Below are positions 26,945 to 35,640 of a stretch of 64,000 nucleotides of DNA, in pieces. The notes below the pieces were generated by a model, which was given only the letters and a program-made list of their open reading frames with translations, had not been told where the DNA came from and did no database searches. The translations under genes were made by a program, and so were the position numbers. The stretch is from Mycobacterium sp. (GTDB lineage Bacteria > Actinomycetota > Actinomycetes > Mycobacteriales > Mycobacteriaceae), in the NCBI GenBank assembly GCA_031292665.1, contig JARLGR010000127.1:1-64000 (forward strand). Reading direction: 5' to 3'. Position 1 is the first letter of the stretch. Every line of letters begins with the position of its first letter.

Positions 26945-27829
26945 GTGCCCGAACAAAGTAGCGAGACCGTCAGCTTAGAGCCCCATTTCGATGACGTTCA
27001 GGCGCACTACGACCTGTCCGACGAGTTCTTCGCGCTTTTCCTGGACCCGACGCGGACCTACAGCTGCGCCTACTTCGAACGCGACGAAATGACCCTTGAG
27101 GAGGCGCAGCTCGCCAAAGTCGACTTGTCGCTGGGCAAACTCGGGCTACAGCCGGGCATGACGCTGCTCGACATCGGGTGCGGCTGGGGCACCACCATCA
27201 TCCGCGCGCTCGAACGGTATGACGTCAACGTCGTCGGCCTGACCCTGAGCCGCAATCAGCAGGCGCACGTGCAGCAACGGCTCGACAAGCATCCCAGCGC
27301 GCGCAGCAAGCGCGTCCTGTTGCAGGGCTGGGAGCAATTCGACGACAAAGTCGACCGCATCGTGTCGATCGGCGCCTTCGAGCACTTCGGTCGTGACCGC
27401 TACCCCGAATTCTTCAAGATAGCCCACGAGGCGCTGCCCGCCGACGGCGTCATGCTGCTGCACACCATCATCCAGGCCGGCAGGGAGGAATTCGTCGAGC
27501 GTGGACTCCCCATCACGATGACCAAGTTGCGGTTCATGAAATTCATCATGGACGAGATCTTCCCGGGTGGAGACCTTCCAGCCGCCAAGACCGTCGAGGA
27601 GCACGCGCAGCAGGTCGGCTTCGCCGTCAAACTGGTCCAGCCGCTGCGCCTGCACTACGCGCGCACCCTCGACACGTGGGCCGCCAACCTCGAACCGCGC
27701 CGCGACGACGCCATCAGGATTCAGTCGCAAGAGGTCTACGACCGCTACATGAAGTACCTCACCGGCTGCGCCGACCTGTTCCGCGAGGGCTACACCGACG
27801 TCGCGCAATTCACCCTCGCCAAAGGCTGA
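26945..27829 (+). CDS. Cyclopropane mycolic acid synthase family methyltransferase (CmaA/MmaA/PcaA-like)
   Basis: A 294-residue SAM-dependent methyltransferase that modifies double bonds in mycolic acid precursors (cyclopropanation or hydroxylation-methylation). It shows PHFDDVQAHYDLSDEFFALF, the acyl-site YSCAYFERDEMTLEEAQ, the SAM motif LLDIGCGWG near residue 70, FEHFGRDRYPEFF and the C-terminal YDRYMKYLTGCADLFREGYT. The closest remembered relatives are MmaA2 and PcaA, but HTIIQAGREEFVERGLPITM differs from both, so I give no symbol. The start is GTG 26945. It is alone, not inside an mmaA cluster. It acts on the cell-envelope lipid pathway in the cytoplasm. Confidence 0.93.
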   Translation: MPEQSSETVSLEPHFDDVQAHYDLSDEFFALFLDPTRTYSCAYFERDEMTLEEAQLAKVDLSLGKLGLQPGMTLLDIGCGWGTTIIRALERYDVNVVGLTLSRNQQAHVQQRLDKHPSARSKRVLLQGWEQFDDKVDRIVSIGAFEHFGRDRYPEFFKIAHEALPADGVMLLHTIIQAGREEFVERGLPITMTKLRFMKFIMDEIFPGGDLPAAKTVEEHAQQVGFAVKLVQPLRLHYARTLDTWAANLEPRRDDAIRIQSQEVYDRYMKYLTGCADLFREGYTDVAQFTLAKG

Positions 27830-27939
27830 CCGCCGCGGGTGCGGTTTACCGGCGCAGCGCGACGGGTAACACCACGAGCAACAACCTGATTCGGTGGGCG
27901 TCGACATTCGTCGGCGCAAACCCGCAGGAAGGATTGATC

Positions 27940-28429
27940 GTGGCCGCCAAGCACCGCATGAGCAAACTCCCTCAGCAAAGACGCCCGCCGACTAATCCGA
28001 GCGTGCGACGAACGATATCCGGCCTCGCGAGCGCCTGCGAAGTCATCTCCGTTTCGATGCTGTGTGCGGCAGCCTTTGCCCTGGTCACCAAAGTGTTGCC
28101 CGGAAAGCCAGCGGTGGTGGCGGATCAGGGGCCGGCGCCAACCTCCCAGCCGGTGCGTCAGGAGGGAACCGTGATCGCTGTGTCGGCGGACTCGGTGACA
28201 GCGCGTAGCGCCAACGGTTGACACGCAGACCTACCCGGTCAACCAGGACACCACCGGCATCACCAGGGGCGGGTATCGAAGTTCTTCCGCACCTTCGCAT
28301 TTCGCGGTCAATGATCGTGTCGAGATCGTCGGGACAATCCGCGGTGCGGCCGCGCTTGCTAGGGTCGTCGCCGACCATGACGCTGGGCGTGGGGACGGGC
28401 CGCCGACGGGTCTGATTGATCCGGGCTAA
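27940..28429 (+). pseudogene. Membrane-anchored DUF5666-like protein, frameshifted
   Basis: The start GTG 27940 follows a good AGGAAGGA ribosome site. Frame 1 encodes a basic N-terminus, a membrane segment (ISVSMLCAAAFALVTKVL) and QEGTVIAVSADSVTARSANG, then stops at 28221. The next frame resumes at that spot with TVDTQTYPVNQDTTGITRGG and then DRVEIVGTIRGAAALARVVA, ending TAA 28429. The two halves join naturally as a single outer-face beta-barrel-like domain (VTAVS...DGxxQTYxVNxDT...DEVxIVGT). One base change (about 28218) splits the gene. It is either a genuine pseudogene or a sequencing indel. Confidence 0.75.
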
Positions 28430-28539
28430 GCGTAGTCCGTGCCGCACGCTCCCTCGTGCCGGCTGAAGACAACACACCCTGTCGGCCCGGGCTCCTGAGT
28501 GCTTAGTATCTGAAGGCGTTCGAGCCACGGGAGGCACCA

Positions 28540-28893
28540 ATGAGCGACCACGAAGTGCGAATGATCGTCTTGTCGACGGACGACCTGGACGAATCGATCC
28601 GGTTCTACAGCGAAACCCTCGGCATGCCGCTGAAGTTCCGCGATGGAGCCCACTTCGCTGCGCTCGATGGCGGCGCGGTCACCCTCGCATTGGCGACCGC
28701 CGTGGACCACCCCATCCCCGGCCAGGTCGTCGTCGGCATCAAGACTGTGGATGTCGACGCCGCGGCGCAGGCGGTCGAGGCCAGTGGCGGCGGCATCATC
28801 AAGGCCCCGTACGACGACGCCCACGAGCGCCGCGCCGTGGTGTACGACAACAAGGGCAACGGAGTGGTCTTCTACAAGCCGTTGGCCCGCTGA
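28540..28893 (+). CDS. VOC superfamily protein (glyoxalase-like)
   Basis: A 117-residue VOC-fold protein. MIVLSTDDLDESIRFYSETL opens the first beta-alpha-beta-beta-beta module, VVVGIKTVDVDAAAQAVEAS the second, and the end DNKGNGVVFYKP is typical. The start is ATG 28540 behind GGGAGG. The N-terminal metal His is not obvious, as in many members that bind drugs or ligands instead. It is followed at 28951-28973 by a hairpin. Function unknown. Confidence 0.85.
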   Translation: MSDHEVRMIVLSTDDLDESIRFYSETLGMPLKFRDGAHFAALDGGAVTLALATAVDHPIPGQVVVGIKTVDVDAAAQAVEASGGGIIKAPYDDAHERRAVVYDNKGNGVVFYKPLAR

Positions 28894-28950
28894 CGCACCG
28901 CTGGGAGCGCCTCGACTGATCCGCGAAGCCACCCGCGTAATCGGTGCCGC

Positions 28951-28973
28951 GTTCTCTGCTGCGGCAGCAGAAC
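28951..28973. repeat. Imperfect hairpin, possible terminator or operator
   Basis: The sequence GTTCTCTGCTGCGGCAGCAG plus AAC folds as TGCTG-CGG-CAGCA with outer GTTC/GAAC pairing around a two-base bulge. It lies between the VOC stop (28893) and the AraC start (29074). No U-run follows, so a rho-independent terminator is not certain. Confidence 0.4.
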
Positions 28974-29073
28974 CGTGCGTCATCGTGACTTCCGTCGGCG
29001 CATGCTGGACAATCGGGTTGTCGTGGGCTCAGGGACGGATGCCCGTTGTTGTTCTCTGCGCGAAGGACGAGTG

Positions 29074-30035
29074 ATGCCGACCGTTTTATTCGACACCACA
29101 GACCTCGGTGAAGCCGAAGAGAAGCTGAGTGCGAACTTCGCGCGGGTGAAGCTGGCGACCCCCGCCGGTGAGGATCCGACGAGATTGCGGATGCTGCGCT
29201 CCACCATCGGCTCCATGACGCTCGACGACACGTATCTGAGTTGCGACGTGAACTATCGGATGGAGCCGCCGGGCAGGGTTCTGCTGTGTCGGGGCTACTC
29301 GGGCGTGGTCGAGGGGCAGCACCCGCACCATCCGCGCGTAGCTGTCGGCACGGGCCAAGTCGCCGCCCTCGGCGCTCTCGACGGCGTGCCGGTGGTCGGT
29401 GAGGGCCACCGGGCACACCTCATGGTCGTATCCATCGACAGAGGACTGTTAAGCGAAGTCGCCGCTACGCACGCTCTCTGCGATGTCGAACCGGTCCGTC
29501 TGACCGGTCAAGCGGCAGTGTCACCGGAGGGCCGGCCGGCACCTCCTCGACGTCATCGACTACATCTGCGCGAAAGCCGCCACCAATCGGCATGCCTCGA
29601 ACAACCCCTTGGTCGCGGGCGCGGTGCAGCGGTACTTGGCGGCGGCCATCCTTACGACTTTTCCGAGTACCGCACTGCTGGAGCCCACCATTGAGGACCG
29701 CAACGACAGCACACCGTTGTTGCTGCGCCGCGCGGTGGCCCTCATCGACGACAACGCCCACAGAGACATTTCGCTGACGGACGTCGCGCGCGACGTCTAT
29801 GTGACCCCGCGTGCGTTGCAGTACATGTTCCGCAAAGCATCGCGACTGCACTCCCAGCGAGTACCTGCGCCGGGTGCGATTGCACTACGCCCACCTCGAG
29901 TTGGTCGACGGCAACCGCGCCACGACGACCGTCGGGGAGGTTGCGCGACGCTGGGGATTCGGCAACCTGGGCCGTTTTGCGGTCCTTTACCGTCAGACCT
30001 ACGGCCGGAGCCCGCACGTCACCCTGCGCGGCTAG
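29074..30035 (+). pseudogene. AraC family transcriptional regulator, two frameshifts
   Basis: The N-terminal domain is in one frame from ATG 29074 (VLFDTTDLGEAEEKLSANFA), with a good AAGGA site. The family match runs to about PVRLTGQAAVSPE (about 29530). The next frame continues RHLLDVIDYICAKAATNRHA and LLLRRAVALIDDNAHRDISL up to FRKASR (about 29855). A third frame gives PSEYLRRVRLHYAHLELVDG and RRWGFGNLGRFAVLYRQTYG, including the second helix-turn-helix, and stops at 30035. Two separate indels are required, so this is probably a true pseudogene. AraC regulators of this type usually have an N-terminal small-molecule domain. Confidence 0.83.
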
Positions 30036-30119
30036 TCACCTGCTGCACCCTTCCGCTTGCCGGACAGTGTTAGTTCCCCACGGCGGCAACGGGATTGAGG
30101 CGCATGCTAGGAGGTCCAG

Positions 30120-30386
30120 TCACCTGCCCGTGCGCTCGCGATGTTTACATCCCGGCCAGCAGCAGGGCCTGCGCTGGCCTTCCTCCAGTTCCTCCCGGGT
30201 GCGGCGGATGCGCCGCTGCCGGGTCGCCTCCTGCTTGGCATCCTCGATCCAGCAGATGAATTCGTTGCGCGCCAAGGGTGTGATGTCTTTCCAGGCCGCG
30301 AGCGCCGTGGCGTTGGCGATCAGCGACTTGCGCAGGTCCGCGGGCAGCTCGTGCACCACCCCACCCGGCACCGGCTGACTGTTCAT
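30120..30386 (-). CDS. YdeI/OmpD-associated-like small protein (88 aa)
   Basis: An 88-residue protein matching the C-terminal half of the YdeI/OmpD-associated family: LPADLRKSLIANATALAAWK, then ITPLARNEFICWIEDAKQEA and TRQRRIRRTREELEEGQRRP, ending in CCWPGCKHR. The start is ATG 30386. The CCWPGC end is characteristic of a mycobacterial subgroup. Function unknown; the family was linked to outer-membrane assembly or bacteriocin resistance in enterobacteria, but the role here is not known. Confidence 0.8.
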   Translation of the reverse strand: MNSQPVPGGVVHELPADLRKSLIANATALAAWKDITPLARNEFICWIEDAKQEATRQRRIRRTREELEEGQRRPCCWPGCKHRERTGR

Positions 30387-30471
30387 GGGCCCAGGGTAGC
30401 GAGCATCCTGGACCGGCCGCCCAACTCACGTAATTGCGAGCAGTCCCGTTGCGCCAGGCGGGATTCTCTCC

Positions 30472-30497
30472 TAGTCGCGCATGGGCTCGCGCGACTA
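30472..30497. repeat. Perfect 9-bp inverted repeat, likely hairpin
   Basis: TAGTCGCGC and GCGCGACTA flank an 8-base loop. It lies in the gap after the stop of the gene at 30621-31514 and before 30386, on the minus strand side. A GCGCCAGGCG decamer occurs on either side (about 30451 and 30532). It could be a transcription terminator, although no T-run follows. Confidence 0.5.
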
Positions 30498-30620
30498 CGG
30501 CGGTCCGCTCACTGTGAGCTGTTCTTCGTGCGCCAGGCGCGCGCTTATCGGCTAGCGCGAACAGCAGCGAAAGGACGAGCCGATTTACGTGGTGCACAGC
30601 CTCCCGGTAGGGCAAGGCGG

Positions 30621-31514
30621 CTAGTCAGCGACCAAATGCGCGCTGTCGTCGTGCAATTCGTCGCGGCGTAATGCCATCGGGGTCAGGGCGGGGACGTCGC
30701 CGCCGGCGATGACGGCGCGGGTTATCGGGGTCAGCGTTTGGAACAGAGTTTCCACCTCGTCGTCGTTGAGGGCGTCGAGCGCCGACAGGCCAAGGGCATC
30801 GGTCGTGAATTCGATCCGGTCTTTGAGTTTTCGGCCGGCACTGGTCAGCGACCCGTCCTCGCGGAGCAGACCCCGCTCGGCCAGGCTTTGCTCCTGGTGA
30901 CGCCACGCCGCCTCGTCGTAGTCACGGGTTCGCGCGATGTAGTCGCGAGGGAGTCCGCCGGCGGCGGCGTGCAACACGTTGGACTCCCGCCCCGAGATGC
31001 CGGCGGCCGTCAACGCCGCCACGTGCGCGTCCCCGCGCTGCTCCCGCAACAGTGTCGCGGCATGCCACAGCGCGGCCAGGGGATCGTCTGGCCACGGCAG
31101 CGCGCAGTTCGCCGCGAACAGCGGGCGCCCGTCCAGCGGGGCGTGGCGCGCGGCCTTAGCCGCCAACTCGGCCGCGACAGTGACATTTTCATCCGTGTCG
31201 AGCCCGCAGCGGCGCAGCGCGGCGACCGCGGAGTCCTGCCGGGCGCGCAGGGCGGCTTCGGGACCGGCGATCTGCCACGCCGTCGGCAAAGCCTTGGCGA
31301 CTCGTTCGGGGGCGAAGTTATAGAAGATTGCGGTCACCACCTCCTGCGGCACGGTGCCCAGCGGCGCCGACCGCGCGGCGAAGTAACCCATCCAAAAGCC
31401 CCGGTAACCCAGCCCGTCCAGCGCCGTCCGCACCTCCGGGGCGAAATAGGTCACGCCATGTACCGGCTCGAAACGAGCGAAGAAGCGTCGCGCCAAATTC
31501 GGTTCTCTCTGCAC
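30621..31514 (-). CDS. SCO6745-family protein (longer member)
   Basis: A 297-residue protein of the same family as 14375-15133, but about 45 residues longer. Marks are MGYFAARSAPLGTVPQEVVT, then WHAATLLREQRGDAHVAALT and LTPITRAVIAGGDVPALTPM. The first part resembles a helical ligand-binding fold; the last third (LKDRIEFTTDALGLSALDAL) looks like a winged-helix. Alanine-rich. The start is ATG 31514. It is divergent from the ketopantoate reductase-like gene. Biochemical function unknown. Confidence 0.75.
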   Translation of the reverse strand: MQREPNLARRFFARFEPVHGVTYFAPEVRTALDGLGYRGFWMGYFAARSAPLGTVPQEVVTAIFYNFAPERVAKALPTAWQIAGPEAALRARQDSAVAALRRCGLDTDENVTVAAELAAKAARHAPLDGRPLFAANCALPWPDDPLAALWHAATLLREQRGDAHVAALTAAGISGRESNVLHAAAGGLPRDYIARTRDYDEAAWRHQEQSLAERGLLREDGSLTSAGRKLKDRIEFTTDALGLSALDALNDDEVETLFQTLTPITRAVIAGGDVPALTPMALRRDELHDDSAHLVAD

Positions 31515-31606
31515 CGTCGCAGTTAACCACCCGCGGCTGCACTTGGGTGGCGCGACGTAATTTCGCGCATAGCCTTGTGTCTAAGAAACGATGGAAGGCG
31601 TGGCAA

Positions 31607-32656
31607 TTGCAGCACCGTTACGTGATCATTGGCGCCGGCGCCATCGGCGGTACCGTGGGCGGGGTGCTCACCCGGGCCGGGGTTCCGGCGGTCTTGGTGG
31701 CACGCGGCAGGCACGCCGAGGTCCTGGCGGCGGATGGCTTGATGTTGCGAACGCCGGACGGCACCTTCTCCACCGCAGTGACCACGGCGTCGCGGCCCGA
31801 GGACGTGGAGTTGACCGACCGCGACGTGCTGATCTTCGCGACGAAGACCCAGCAACTCGATGCGGCGTTGCAGGAATGGGCGGATCGGCCAGTCTATGAC
31901 CAGGATGGTGTCGTCGGGACCGCCGGCGAGCGCCTGCCGGCGATGACCGCGCTCAACGGCGTTGCCGCCGAGGAGAAGTCGCTGCGCTATTTCCGTCGGG
32001 TATTCGGCATCTGCGTCTGGATGCCCGCGGTGCATGTCGAGCCCGGGGAGGTGATTGTGCAGTCCTGGCCGGTGGCCGGCCAGTTTCATATCGCACGGTG
32101 GCCCGCGTCGAGCAGTACGCAGGAGGACGCCGCGCTATTGGCGGGACTCGCCGAGAGTTGGGGCCCCGCGGGAATTCTCGTGTCTCTTCCCGATGACGTC
32201 GCTCCGTGGAAGTACAACAAGCTCTTGAGCAACCTCGGCAACGCCGTGGGCGCCCTGACTCGCGAGGCCGCCGATGCGGGCGAGGTAGTCACCGCGGTGC
32301 GCAGCGAAGGCGAAAAAGTGTTGCGGCACGCGGGAATCGAATTCGTCTCGTTCGAGACGTCCACGGCGGCCCGGGCGGACGGACCAACCATACGCCCGAT
32401 ACCCGGCTGGGACCGCGGACCGAGCAACTCCACCTGGCAGTCCTTGAGCCGCAACACCGGCAACGTGGAAACGGACTTCCTGAACGGCGAGATCGTCCGG
32501 ATCGCGCACCGGCACGGCCACACGGCGCCACTCAACGCGGCGTTGGCGCGAGCGGCGCGTGCGGCCCTCCGCGACGGCCTGGGGCCGGGTGAATATTCGG
32601 CGGCGCAACTGGCCGAATTGCTGGGTATCGGCGCCCGCCCTCCGTCGGACTCATAG
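31607..32656 (+). CDS. Ketopantoate reductase-like (PanE/ApbA family) dehydrogenase
   Basis: A 349-residue NADP-dependent dehydrogenase. The Rossmann motif YVIIGAGAIGGTVGGVLTRA opens the protein, with VLIFATKTQQLDAALQEWAD after it. The catalytic Lys is expected in WKYNKLLSNLGNAVGALTRE, and the C-terminal domain ends in RNTGNVETDFLNGEIVRIAH, with the Glu and N characteristic of the family. The start was set at TTG 31607 because GGAAGG lies 8 bp before it and the domain starts at once; GTG 31622 would also fit. It ends 6 bp into the convergent amidohydrolase stop. True PanE is shorter; this is one of the mycobacterial paralogues. Confidence 0.88.
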   Translation: MQHRYVIIGAGAIGGTVGGVLTRAGVPAVLVARGRHAEVLAADGLMLRTPDGTFSTAVTTASRPEDVELTDRDVLIFATKTQQLDAALQEWADRPVYDQDGVVGTAGERLPAMTALNGVAAEEKSLRYFRRVFGICVWMPAVHVEPGEVIVQSWPVAGQFHIARWPASSSTQEDAALLAGLAESWGPAGILVSLPDDVAPWKYNKLLSNLGNAVGALTREAADAGEVVTAVRSEGEKVLRHAGIEFVSFETSTAARADGPTIRPIPGWDRGPSNSTWQSLSRNTGNVETDFLNGEIVRIAHRHGHTAPLNAALARAARAALRDGLGPGEYSAAQLAELLGIGARPPSDS

Positions 32657-33685
32657 TCCAAGCAGTCTTTCGGCGTTGAGGTGCGCGATCTTTTCCTTTT
32701 CGGCCGGGTTGATCGGCATCTGATCGAGGAACTGCCGGGCGGCCTTCATATTGCCGTAGGGGTAGTCGGCGGTGAAGACGATGCGGTCGATGCCGACCAC
32801 GTTCACCATGGCCAGATAGGCGTTGAACGACAGACTCCAGGTGGGATCCACCGCACCCGGCTCCTGGACGAAGAAATCCCCGGCAAGGATGCCGCCGTAG
32901 AAGTTCTCACGCAGGTACTCCTTGACGGTGCGTTTCAGACCGCTCTCGTTGACGGGAAACGCATAGTCGGCCCGCCACGCCATCCAGCTCAGCGCTTCGA
33001 ACTGGTGCCCCACAATGATCTGCAGTGTCGGGAACCGGTCGAACACGCCGCCCAGGATCAGGCGAAGACAGTGGATCCCCGTGTCGATGTGCCAGCCGGC
33101 GCCGGCGGCCGCCAACCGCGCCGAGACGAGCGGGTCGAATCCACCGTAGCAGGCCTCGATTACCGGCTGCGGCGGTATGGTGGGATGCAAATAGATTGGC
33201 ACGCTGAGCCTTTCGGCGCATTCGAACACCGGCCAGAAGAAGGAGTCGTCGAGGTAGCGCCCGTTGACGTGGCCGTTGATCAGGGCGCCGACGAAACCGT
33301 GCCCGCGCACGACGCGCTCAAGTTCTTCCGCGGCGGCGGCCGGATCGCGCATCGGCAGGGTGGCGAAGCCACGGAACCGGTCGGGGTGCCTGGCGACCGC
33401 TGCGGTTACGGCGTCATTGGCGTGCCTGGCCAGTTCCACCGCCGAGCCCGGCGCCAGTGTCTCCGGACCGGGGACGGTGTGCGAGAGGATCTGAACGTCG
33501 ATGCCTGCCGCGTCCATTGCCGCGATGCGCCCGTCACCCAAATCGGTTATGCCGGGGGGCGATTCGCCGGCCGCGCCGGTCTTCACGTAGCCCGCCTGCT
33601 CGAGCAGGCCCAATGCCGCGTCATTGTGGTGCGCGTCGAAGGTGGCCGGGAGCTTGTAATGCTCCTCGAAACCGATGACCTTCAT
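32651..33685 (-). CDS. Amidohydrolase family protein (gamma-resorcylate decarboxylase/ACMSD-like)
   Basis: A 344-residue metal-dependent TIM-barrel enzyme. The N-terminal metal motif is VIGFEEHY (E7, H9); later motifs are IYLHPTIPPQPVIE, the RFPTLQIIVGHQFEALSWM block with its His, and FTADYPYGNM carrying the last Asp. These are the landmarks of decarboxylase-type amidohydrolases that act on aromatic acids. The start is ATG 33685 with GGAGAGGTG upstream, and the stop overlaps the convergent gene by 6 bp. The substrate is unknown. In contrast to the protein at 10604-11470, all metal ligands seem to be present. Confidence 0.9.
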   Translation of the reverse strand: MKVIGFEEHYKLPATFDAHHNDAALGLLEQAGYVKTGAAGESPPGITDLGDGRIAAMDAAGIDVQILSHTVPGPETLAPGSAVELARHANDAVTAAVARHPDRFRGFATLPMRDPAAAAEELERVVRGHGFVGALINGHVNGRYLDDSFFWPVFECAERLSVPIYLHPTIPPQPVIEACYGGFDPLVSARLAAAGAGWHIDTGIHCLRLILGGVFDRFPTLQIIVGHQFEALSWMAWRADYAFPVNESGLKRTVKEYLRENFYGGILAGDFFVQEPGAVDPTWSLSFNAYLAMVNVVGIDRIVFTADYPYGNMKAARQFLDQMPINPAEKEKIAHLNAERLLGL

Positions 33686-33779
33686 CACCTCTCCTTCCGC
33701 TCTGCTCGACTCCCGAGGACCGACCCCGAGCCGGCGCCTCACCGCGGCGGTGGCAGGGAAACTGCATTACTTTGGCCGC

Positions 33780-34550
33780 TCACGATGAGGGGATGGCGCC
33801 AACCAGACCAAGCATCAGCACGACGCCTGGCAGCAGATTGGTCACCTGATGCGCGACGATGCTGGCCAACAGACCACCGGAATACCACCGCGCGAGCGCG
33901 AGCGGAATGGCCACCACCACCAACAGGGGCGCCCGGGTGAACTCGAGGTGGGCAAGCGCGAACACCAGGGTGGTGACCACCATGGCGACCCACTGCCCCC
34001 AGCGCCTGTCCAGCGCTCCCCACAGCAGTCCGCGGAAGATAATTTCTTCACACAGTGGCGCGATGACCACCACGATGAGGAATACGGCCACCGCCCACGG
34101 CCAGGAGGTCCTGTGCCCGCCGAAGACCCTGCCTACGGTGGAATTCGCGCCCGGTCCCACGATCGACGCGTAGACGACGGATGCCGGGATCGTGACCAGC
34201 AGCCCGCCGAAACCGAACGTCAGCCCAAGCCGTAACCCACGCCACGACCAGCCGAGGCGCAGGTCCGTGCACGGACCGTTGCCGCGCAACTGCGTGATGA
34301 GCATCGCCAGTCCGGCCGCGGTCGCCGTGGGAATCACCAGCGCCAGGGCGAGAGTGCCGGCGGAGACGGGACGGGTACCGATCCAGAAAACGGCGAGCGA
34401 AGCCGAGACTGCGAGGTATACCAGCTCGACCAGCACGAAGGCGCCCAGGCCCCACCGATGCGGCTGCGGTGCTGAATCGGAAGCCGGTGCGCGCTTCCCG
34501 CCGCCCGGCGGGCCGGCCGCGACGGCATCGTAGGCCGGCTCTGCTTCCAC
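33780..34550 (-). CDS. CPBP family intramembrane metalloprotease (Abi domain)
   Basis: A polytopic membrane protein of about 256 residues with roughly seven hydrophobic segments. It carries the CAAX-protease/bacteriocin-processing signature: PLCEEIIFRGLLWGAL (EExxxR), FALAHLEFTRAP and the distal HQVTNLL (HxxxN). The start was taken as GTG 34550, after which the protein begins VEAEPAYDAVAAG; there is no strong ribosome site. The family cleaves or modifies membrane proteins or peptides, or confers immunity to bacteriocins. Here it is isolated. Confidence 0.86.
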   Translation of the reverse strand: MEAEPAYDAVAAGPPGGGKRAPASDSAPQPHRWGLGAFVLVELVYLAVSASLAVFWIGTRPVSAGTLALALVIPTATAAGLAMLITQLRGNGPCTDLRLGWSWRGLRLGLTFGFGGLLVTIPASVVYASIVGPGANSTVGRVFGGHRTSWPWAVAVFLIVVVIAPLCEEIIFRGLLWGALDRRWGQWVAMVVTTLVFALAHLEFTRAPLLVVVAIPLALARWYSGGLLASIVAHQVTNLLPGVVLMLGLVGAIPSS

Positions 34551-34802
34551 GGTCGTGACGCTACCGCAGGGCGCTCGGCGGACACTTCGGGTCGCACGGC
34601 CGCTTGAGATGAGTGGTGGCACGCAGGACACCGGGGCGCTGCGGGACCACCGACGATGCGTTCGGTTAAACCGAGGCCGTCGATCCGATTAGTAACGCGA
34701 ACACAACACCGTGCGCGGAGCGAGCTGACAGCACCCTGTGTCGGAAAGAGTTCCGTCCAATCACGGATGCGCGGCCCGAACGCCGGAAGGGGCACACCGG
34801 AC

Positions 34803-35570
34803 TCATCGCGGACTCTTCTCGCCGGCTTCCACAGCAACGGAGAGTCTGTTCTCGGCGGGCGCCACGGGGCACGTCGCGTAGTCGGTGAATGCGCACGGCA
34901 GGTTCGACGCTCGGTTGAAGTCGATCGTCACTGTCCCGTCGGCGCCCGGCGCATCGATGGAAAGGACTCTGGCGCCAGGATATGTGGTCACGCCACTGGT
35001 GGCGTCGGTGAACAGCACCTGCAACCCGGTCGAGGAGCCACCGAGGGCGACCAACTGCGCAGCGGCGCCGGCCAGTTCGAAGTCGATGACACCAACGGCG
35101 TTGAGGTGGTGCTCGAGTCCTTGCACGACGGCACCCGTCGTGACGATCCTCGGCTGCACATACGGCGTGAATGCTCCTACCACACACCACCGCTCGCTTG
35201 GCGTGTAGGCAGGAATACCGTTGTATTCCTTCAGATGCGGAGACTTCGGATCATGCACGCGCAACGCGACCAAGCCGGTCCGGCGGATCACCTCGATACG
35301 GCGATGACCTGCCTCGACGAGCAGTCCTGGTGCGCCCTCGACCGGTTCGAGCCGTTCAGTGCCGTCGATCCCCTGGACGTAGACCGCATCGGCGTCCGCT
35401 CGCCACTGACCCGGAAGGTCGGCGACCGCATCGAATTCGTCTGTGAGCCAGTACAAGCCAGTGAGGCTCACCCAGCCCAACGGGTCAGCATAGTAGCGTT
35501 CGCGCTCGCTGTGCCACTGGTTCCACGCCGCCTCGAAAGTTACTTCTGCGGTAGCTGCGCTGGTAGCCAT
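34803..35570 (-). CDS. DUF1684 domain protein
   Basis: A 255-residue protein of the DUF1684 family. Diagnostic blocks are YYADPLGWVSLTGLYWL, the GADGTVTIDFNRASNLPCAF region and TDYATCPVAPAENRLSVAVE. The start is ATG 35570; the longer GTG form from 35579 adds three residues. No signal peptide is visible. The family is widespread in actinobacteria and its function is not established. It lies upstream of the CPBP gene on the same strand with a 252-bp gap. Confidence 0.88.
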   Translation of the reverse strand: MATSAATAEVTFEAAWNQWHSERERYYADPLGWVSLTGLYWLTDEFDAVADLPGQWRADADAVYVQGIDGTERLEPVEGAPGLLVEAGHRRIEVIRRTGLVALRVHDPKSPHLKEYNGIPAYTPSERWCVVGAFTPYVQPRIVTTGAVVQGLEHHLNAVGVIDFELAGAAAQLVALGGSSTGLQVLFTDATSGVTTYPGARVLSIDAPGADGTVTIDFNRASNLPCAFTDYATCPVAPAENRLSVAVEAGEKSPR

Positions 35571-35640
35571 CACCCTCACTTACCCTTCCGTCTTGTCGAT
35601 TACTCGGACGGGTTAACCATTGCGACCGAAGCAAAAACGC

